Positions 60,006 through 64,000 of a stretch of 64,000 nt of DNA are shown piece after piece; the first letter of the stretch is position 1; each line of letters starts with the position of its first letter. This DNA is from Alistipes sp. (GTDB taxonomy: Bacteria; Bacteroidota; Bacteroidia; Bacteroidales; Rikenellaceae): NCBI GenBank assembly GCA_017398045.1, contig JAFQHI010000025.1, forward strand, positions 248,001-312,000, written 5' to 3'. Under the pieces are notes generated by a model. That model saw nothing but the letters and a program-made list of their open reading frames with translations. It ran no database searches and had not been told where the DNA came from. Made by a program: the position numbers and the translations under genes.

Positions 60006-61268
60006 ATGATGTACGGCCTTTGTGATTGCAATAACTTTTTCGTTTCGTGTGAACGAGTTTTCCGACCCGATTTGGAGGGCCGGCCGGTCGTCGTGTTGTC
60101 CAACAACGACGGGTGCGTTGTGGCGCGTTCGAACGAGGCAAAGGCTATCGGCATCGGGATGGGGCAACCGTACTTTCAGGCGCGGGGACTGCTCGAAAGG
60201 CATAACGGGGTGGTTTTCTCCTCCAACTTTACCCTCTATGGCGACCTCTCGCGGCGTGTGATGACCACCTTGCGCTCGATGGTCGAGGAGATTGAGGTCT
60301 ATTCCATCGACGAGGCCTTCTTCAATCTCGAGGGCTATGGTGAGCCACTCGATGAGCTGGGGCGCAAGATTCGCACGACGATTCGTCGCCATACGGGGAT
60401 TCCGGTCAGCATCGGCATCGCTCCGACAAAGACACTGGCCAAGATTGCCGCCAAACTTGCCAAGCAGTATCCCAAATTGGGCGGTTGTTGCTATATGCAC
60501 CATGAGGAGGATATCAGCAAGGTCCTCTCGCGCTTTCCGCTGAAGGATGTCTGGGGCATCGGTCGCAGGTATGGCAAGGCCTTCGATAAGATGCAGATTC
60601 TCACGGCTCAACAATTCGTCGAGTTAGACAAACAGTGGGTGCAAGGGCGCATGGGAATTACGGGTGTGCGCACCTGGATGGAGCTGCGAGGTATCCCTTC
60701 GCTTCCGATGGACGACCTCTCGGCTTCGAGACAGCAAATCACCGTCTCGCGCTCCTTCCCGCACGAGATTTACGCGTGTGGCGAGTTGGAACCTATCGTG
60801 GCGGAGTTTGCCTCGCGGTGTGGTGAAAAGTTGCGTCGGCAGGGGTCGCTCTGTCGGACGATTCACTGCTTTTTGATGACCAACCGCCACCGTCCCGACC
60901 ACCCGCAACACGTCGAGGAGACGGTCTATCGATTCTCCGCTCCGACCGATAGTTCGTTGGCACTGGTGAAGGAGGCTCGCACGCTCCTGCGTGCGATGTA
61001 TCGTGCGGGGTATGGTTATAAAAAGGCGGGCATTACGTTGGGCGGGTTCGAACAGCGTGGCTCGCAACAGCAGGCCCTCTTCGATGTCCCCTCCGATGCA
61101 CGCCACGAAAAGTTGATGGAGGTGATGGACCACCTCAATCGTCAATATGGACACGGCGCACTGAAAACGGCTGCCGAGGGGAATAAACCCTTTCAAATGA
61201 ATCGTGAACACATGAGCCGTCGCTACACGACCGAGTGGGGCGAACTGCTCACCGTAAAGGCAAAATAG
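60006..61268 (+). CDS. umuC: Y-family DNA polymerase (UmuC)
   Basis: A 420-residue error-prone translesion polymerase. The palm motifs are [18 protein letters not shown] (first catalytic Asp) and [13 protein letters not shown] (Asp-Glu pair). The [23 protein letters not shown] finger motif follows the family. The helix-hairpin-helix thumb ([12 protein letters not shown]) and a little-finger domain come next. ATG at 60006 or 60009 are both possible. With umuD it forms DNA polymerase V. The following DedA-like gene starts directly at the base after its stop. Confidence 0.95.
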   Translation: MMYGLCDCNNFFVSCERVFRPDLEGRPVVVLSNNDGCVVARSNEAKAIGIGMGQPYFQARGLLERHNGVVFSSNFTLYGDLSRRVMTTLRSMVEEIEVYSIDEAFFNLEGYGEPLDELGRKIRTTIRRHTGIPVSIGIAPTKTLAKIAAKLAKQYPKLGGCCYMHHEEDISKVLSRFPLKDVWGIGRRYGKAFDKMQILTAQQFVELDKQWVQGRMGITGVRTWMELRGIPSLPMDDLSASRQQITVSRSFPHEIYACGELEPIVAEFASRCGEKLRRQGSLCRTIHCFLMTNRHRPDHPQHVEETVYRFSAPTDSSLALVKEARTLLRAMYRAGYGYKKAGITLGGFEQRGSQQQALFDVPSDARHEKLMEVMDHLNRQYGHGALKTAAEGNKPFQMNREHMSRRYTTEWGELLTVKAK

Positions 61269-61718
61269 ATGGAGGCGTTTACCGAATTTATGCTCGATTG
61301 GGGCTATTGGGGATTGTTGCTCTCGGCATTTGTGGCAGGCTCGATTTTCCCGATGAGTTCCGAGGCCGTGATGCTCGGCCTGTTGGCGTTGGGGTTGCAC
61401 CCCGTGGGATGTGTATTGGCTGCCTCGGTGGGCAATACGTTGGGAGGTATGACCTGCTATTGGATTGGTACGCTCGGCAAGACGGAGTGGATAACACGGC
61501 TCGGCATACGGCAGGAGCAACTCGACAAGGCCGGCCGTTTCTTGGGCGGTCGGGGAGCCTGGATGGCCTTCTTCAGTTTTCTGCCGACAATTGGCGAGGC
61601 GATTGCCGTGGTGCTGGGGCTGATGCGGAGCAACCGTACCATCACGTTGGTGGCCATGTTGCTCGGAAAGGCCGCCCGTTATACGGTGATTGCGCTGATT
61701 TTCTTCTATTTGAAGTAG
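61269..61718 (+). CDS. DedA/YqaA-like membrane protein
   Basis: A 149-residue membrane protein of the DedA/SNARE-associated (VTT) type, close to the YqaA branch. The features are GYWGLLLSAFVAGSIFPMSSEAVM, ASVGNTLGGMTCYWIG with the conserved Gly/Asn, and the FFSFLPTIGEAIAVVLGLMR re-entrant segment. DedA proteins are linked to lipid flipping and envelope homeostasis. It directly abuts umuC (0 bp between stop and start), which suggests co-transcription with the damage-response pair, although a functional link is not known. Confidence 0.88.
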   Translation: MEAFTEFMLDWGYWGLLLSAFVAGSIFPMSSEAVMLGLLALGLHPVGCVLAASVGNTLGGMTCYWIGTLGKTEWITRLGIRQEQLDKAGRFLGGRGAWMAFFSFLPTIGEAIAVVLGLMRSNRTITLVAMLLGKAARYTVIALIFFYLK

Positions 61719-61742
61719 TTTCTGTGGAAGGCTAACTGACAA

Positions 61743-61779
61743 AGAGGGCGTGTTCAACTTTCGATTGAACACGCCCTCT
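61743..61779. terminator. Bidirectional terminator between the DedA-like gene and glgB
   Basis: A 15-bp perfect stem AGAGGGCGTGTTCAA (61743-61757)/TTGAACACGCCCTCT (61765-61779), 7-nt loop. Convergent genes on both sides; U-tracts are weak. Confidence 0.82.
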
Positions 61780-61797
61780 AAACTATACTTTCGCGCC

Positions 61798-63834
61798 CTA
61801 TCGCTTACGCAGATAGACCGTAGCTGTGCGTGCTACGTTGTAAATCTTCAGGCGCGGCCACTTCTTGCCCTCCTCGTCCTCGACATTGAACGAGAAGTGT
61901 TCGCCCGCCATATCGACCGTGTCGTGACCGCCGAAGCGTTTTTCGTCGGTCGAGAGAATCGGCACATATTTGCCGGCCTTCTGTACCGGTAATTCGTAGT
62001 CGGGAATCGAAGCCGTGGGGTGCCAGTTGAAGACAAAGAGCAGGCGGCCGTGCGAGAAGACGATGGTCTTGTTCTGTTCGTCCATCTGGAGATTCCAGGC
62101 GTAGCCATCCTCCAGGACCTTGTACTTCTTCATCAGCTTGATCATGGCGCGGTCGAAGTCGCCCAGGAACGAGTAGCGCAAAAAGCCGTTCGTGGAGAGC
62201 GACCACTGACGACGGGCATGAGCATAGCTCCAATTGTTACCCTCGCGCGGGAAGTCAATCCACTCGGGATGGCCGAACTCGTTGCCCATGAAGTTCAGGT
62301 AGGCCTGCCCACCCGTGGCGATGGTCATCAGACGAATCATCTTATGCAGGGCCATACCGCGCTCGATAATCAGGTTCTCCGAGGCGCGGTTCATATCCGA
62401 GTACATCTCCTTGTCCATCAGTCGGAAAGCGATGGTTTTATCGCCCACCAATGCCTGGTCGTGCGACTCGGCATAGGCCACGGTTTTGACCTTCGGCAGA
62501 CGGTTCGTCAGTACGGACCACATCTCCCAGATGTTCCAATCCTCGTCGGGGATATCCTTCAACAATTTAATCCAAAAGTCGGGAATCGCCATGCCGAGGC
62601 GGTAATCGAAGCCGACACCGCCCTCCTCAATCGGGATGCAGATGCCCGGCATACCGCTCACATCCTCGGCAATCGTGACGGCTGCGGGGTTCAGCTCATG
62701 GACGAGCTTGTTGGCCAGCGTGAGGTAGCAGATGGCATCGGTATTGACACCTGCGTCGAAGAACTTCTCGCGGGCATCGAAATCTGTGTAGCCGTGGTGG
62801 TGGTAGAGCATCGAGGTGACACCATCGAAACGGAAACCGTCGAAATGGAACTCCTCCATCCAGTATTTGATGTTCGAGAGCAGGAAGTGCTGCACCTCGC
62901 GTTTGCCGTAGTCGAAAATCATCGAGTCCCAGTAGGGTTGATAGCCTGCATCGCCCGCCTTCGAGTAGTGGTGGTCGGTACCGTCCAGCTCGTTGATGCC
63001 CTCGTCGAAATTCTTCACGTAGTGGGCGTGTACGAGGTCCATGATGACGGCAATGCCCTTTTCGTGGGCCACGCGAATCAGCTCCTTCAGCTCCTCGGGC
63101 GTACCGCAACGCGACGAGGGGGCAAAGAAGTTCGAAACGTGGTAGCCAAACGAACCGTAGTAGGGGTGTTCGGCGATGGCCATGAGTTGGATGGCGTTGT
63201 AGCCGTTTTTCTTCACGATGGGCAGTACCTTCTTCGTAAATTCGCGGTAGGTGCCGACCCCCTCTTTTTCCTGCGCCATACCCACGTGCGACTCGTAGAT
63301 GAGCAATGCGCCGTTTTTCGAGGCATCAAACTTGTCGCCCATCCAATCGAAGGCCTCGCCCGGCCACCAGAATTGCGCCGAGAAGTTTTTCGTTGCTTCA
63401 TCCTGCACCACGCGCGTCGCGTAGGCCGGAATACGGTCGTGCCAACCATTCGGGCCATGTACATGAATCTTATAAAGCGAGCCGTGCGTGAGTCGGTCTC
63501 GGTACATGGCAGCCGGCAGGAAGATGCTCCAAACACCCGCTCCGTCGCGTTTTAAGCGCAACTCGGTGCGTTGCCAATTGTTGAAATCACCAAATAGATA
63601 GACATCCTGCGCCCCGGGCAGCCATTCGCGGAACCACCATCCGTCGAGTGTGTCGTCCCACTGCCAGCCGAAATAGCGGTAGCCGTTGGCATACTCCGAA
63701 ATCGAGCCGTTGCCGGCCGTGATGTCCGCCAACTTCTCCGTATAGCGGGCATAGCGGGCGTTCATCTCGCCCTCGACGGGCTGCAACCATTCATCTTCGG
63801 CCACAATGGGCAGTATCGGTTTTTCCTGATTCAT
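61798..63834 (-). CDS. glgB: 1,4-alpha-glucan branching enzyme
   Basis: A 678-residue GH13 enzyme that makes the alpha-1,6 branches of glycogen. An N-terminal CBM48-like domain (GWWFREWLPGAQDVYLFGDFNNW) precedes the catalytic barrel. The barrel has VIMDLVHAHYVKN, the nucleophile region HFDGFRFDGVTSMLY, the acid/base in AVTIAEDVSGMPG and the third Asp in YAESHDQALVGDK. This arrangement is of the eukaryote-type GH13_8 group, common in Bacteroidetes. The start at ATG 63834 gives MNQEKPILP; further upstream codons are hydrophobic and unlikely. A -7 element lies at 63856-63863. Confidence 0.95.
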   Translation of the reverse strand: MNQEKPILPIVAEDEWLQPVEGEMNARYARYTEKLADITAGNGSISEYANGYRYFGWQWDDTLDGWWFREWLPGAQDVYLFGDFNNWQRTELRLKRDGAGVWSIFLPAAMYRDRLTHGSLYKIHVHGPNGWHDRIPAYATRVVQDEATKNFSAQFWWPGEAFDWMGDKFDASKNGALLIYESHVGMAQEKEGVGTYREFTKKVLPIVKKNGYNAIQLMAIAEHPYYGSFGYHVSNFFAPSSRCGTPEELKELIRVAHEKGIAVIMDLVHAHYVKNFDEGINELDGTDHHYSKAGDAGYQPYWDSMIFDYGKREVQHFLLSNIKYWMEEFHFDGFRFDGVTSMLYHHHGYTDFDAREKFFDAGVNTDAICYLTLANKLVHELNPAAVTIAEDVSGMPGICIPIEEGGVGFDYRLGMAIPDFWIKLLKDIPDEDWNIWEMWSVLTNRLPKVKTVAYAESHDQALVGDKTIAFRLMDKEMYSDMNRASENLIIERGMALHKMIRLMTIATGGQAYLNFMGNEFGHPEWIDFPREGNNWSYAHARRQWSLSTNGFLRYSFLGDFDRAMIKLMKKYKVLEDGYAWNLQMDEQNKTIVFSHGRLLFVFNWHPTASIPDYELPVQKAGKYVPILSTDEKRFGGHDTVDMAGEHFSFNVEDEEGKKWPRLKIYNVARTATVYLRKR

Positions 63835-63855
63835 ACTCCTAAATTTTTGGTGTAT

Positions 63856-63863
63856 CAAATTTA
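63856..63863 (-). promoter_or_regulatory. -7 element of glgB
   Basis: TAAATTTG on the minus strand, 21 bp before the ATG; an AGGAG sequence lies just before the start, rare in this window. Confidence 0.55.
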
Positions 63864-63965
63864 CGAAAAAGAATTGAGAAATAAAAACAAGCGCGGTAAA
63901 AAATGGCAGCAACGGGCGTTAAAGGTCGCTCTTTGCCGATCGGCTGTTGCCCGACGTTTCTTTTT

Positions 63966-64000
63966 TTACACAATCACTCCAATTTCGTCAATCAGTTGAT
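63966..64000 (-). CDS. Possible C-terminus of a further minus-strand gene (partial)
   Basis: On the minus strand an open frame enters from the right edge and ends QLIDEIGVIV then TAA. Eleven codons are too few to identify it. The gap 63835-63965 holds the glgB promoter and nothing else that I recognise. Confidence 0.35.
   Translation of the reverse strand, partial: QLIDEIGVIV

Overview
The window looks like a chromosomal segment of a Bacteroidales bacterium with a fairly GC-rich genome. Alistipes or a close Rikenellaceae relative is my best guess. This rests on the gene families (TonB-dependent receptors, a Wza/Wzc pair with Bacteroidetes architecture, a NusB with an N-terminal extension, DUF4294, FtsK followed by LolA) and on repeated promoter matches to the Bacteroidetes consensus TTTG-N19-21-TAnnTTTG. 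Coding sequence is GC-rich, while intergenic DNA is AT-rich and full of short repeats. No phage, IS transposase, CRISPR array or rRNA was seen.

Layout. 1-5 kb: end of asnS, rpoN, a membrane protein with a winged-helix regulator, a GNAT acetyltransferase, a PAP2-like membrane protein and a small HAD protein. 5-8.3 kb: wza-wzc polysaccharide export pair on the minus strand. 8.4-11.3 kb: a GH13 amylase, a TPM-domain protein and LemA. 11.6-15.5 kb: an S41 peptidase and an outer-membrane receptor. 15.7-30.5 kb: a long plus-strand run with plsC, parE-parC-aroK, murI, ftsK-lolA, gyrA and a TPR protein. 30.7-35 kb: sufB-sufC-sufD-sufS. 35-41.6 kb: tmk, a DoxX/MauE-like membrane protein, a 994-residue TPR protein and an overlapping beta-barrel gene. 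41.8-50.3 kb (minus): a TonB-dependent receptor with a surface lipoprotein, ffh-nusB and a DUF4294 protein. 50.4-53.4 kb: a hotdog thioesterase, tRNA-Gln, and metX-hom for methionine/threonine synthesis. 53.4-57 kb (minus): MBL hydrolase, SDR oxidoreductase and a POT peptide transporter. 57.3-61.7 kb: dnaK, umuD-umuC and a DedA-like protein. 61.8-63.8 kb: glgB on the minus strand.

Most genes are conserved housekeeping functions. The unusual content lies between them. (1) A roughly 125-bp near-palindromic element occurs twice (11284-11410 and 55301-55426), each time starting directly after a stop codon. Its hairpin arms show compensatory base changes and its loop carries an indel that breaks any reading frame. 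(2) An 88-bp element is present twice with one substitution (26198-26285 and 59908-59995), upstream of gyrA and umuC. (3) At least ten intergenic elements are built from 9-10-bp purine units such as AAGGAGATT, usually followed by a matching pyrimidine arm. (4) Short AT-rich repeats of the AATTTAGA/TTTTGAATT type fill several other gaps. These families are the best candidates here for undescribed biology.

Other points worth a look are a Wzc kinase with a (Gly-Tyr)9 tail, a C9 tract in a promoter spacer (possible phase variation), promoters placed so close to start codons that transcripts should be leaderless, a very short SufD, and a surface lipoprotein with two nearly identical internal domains.
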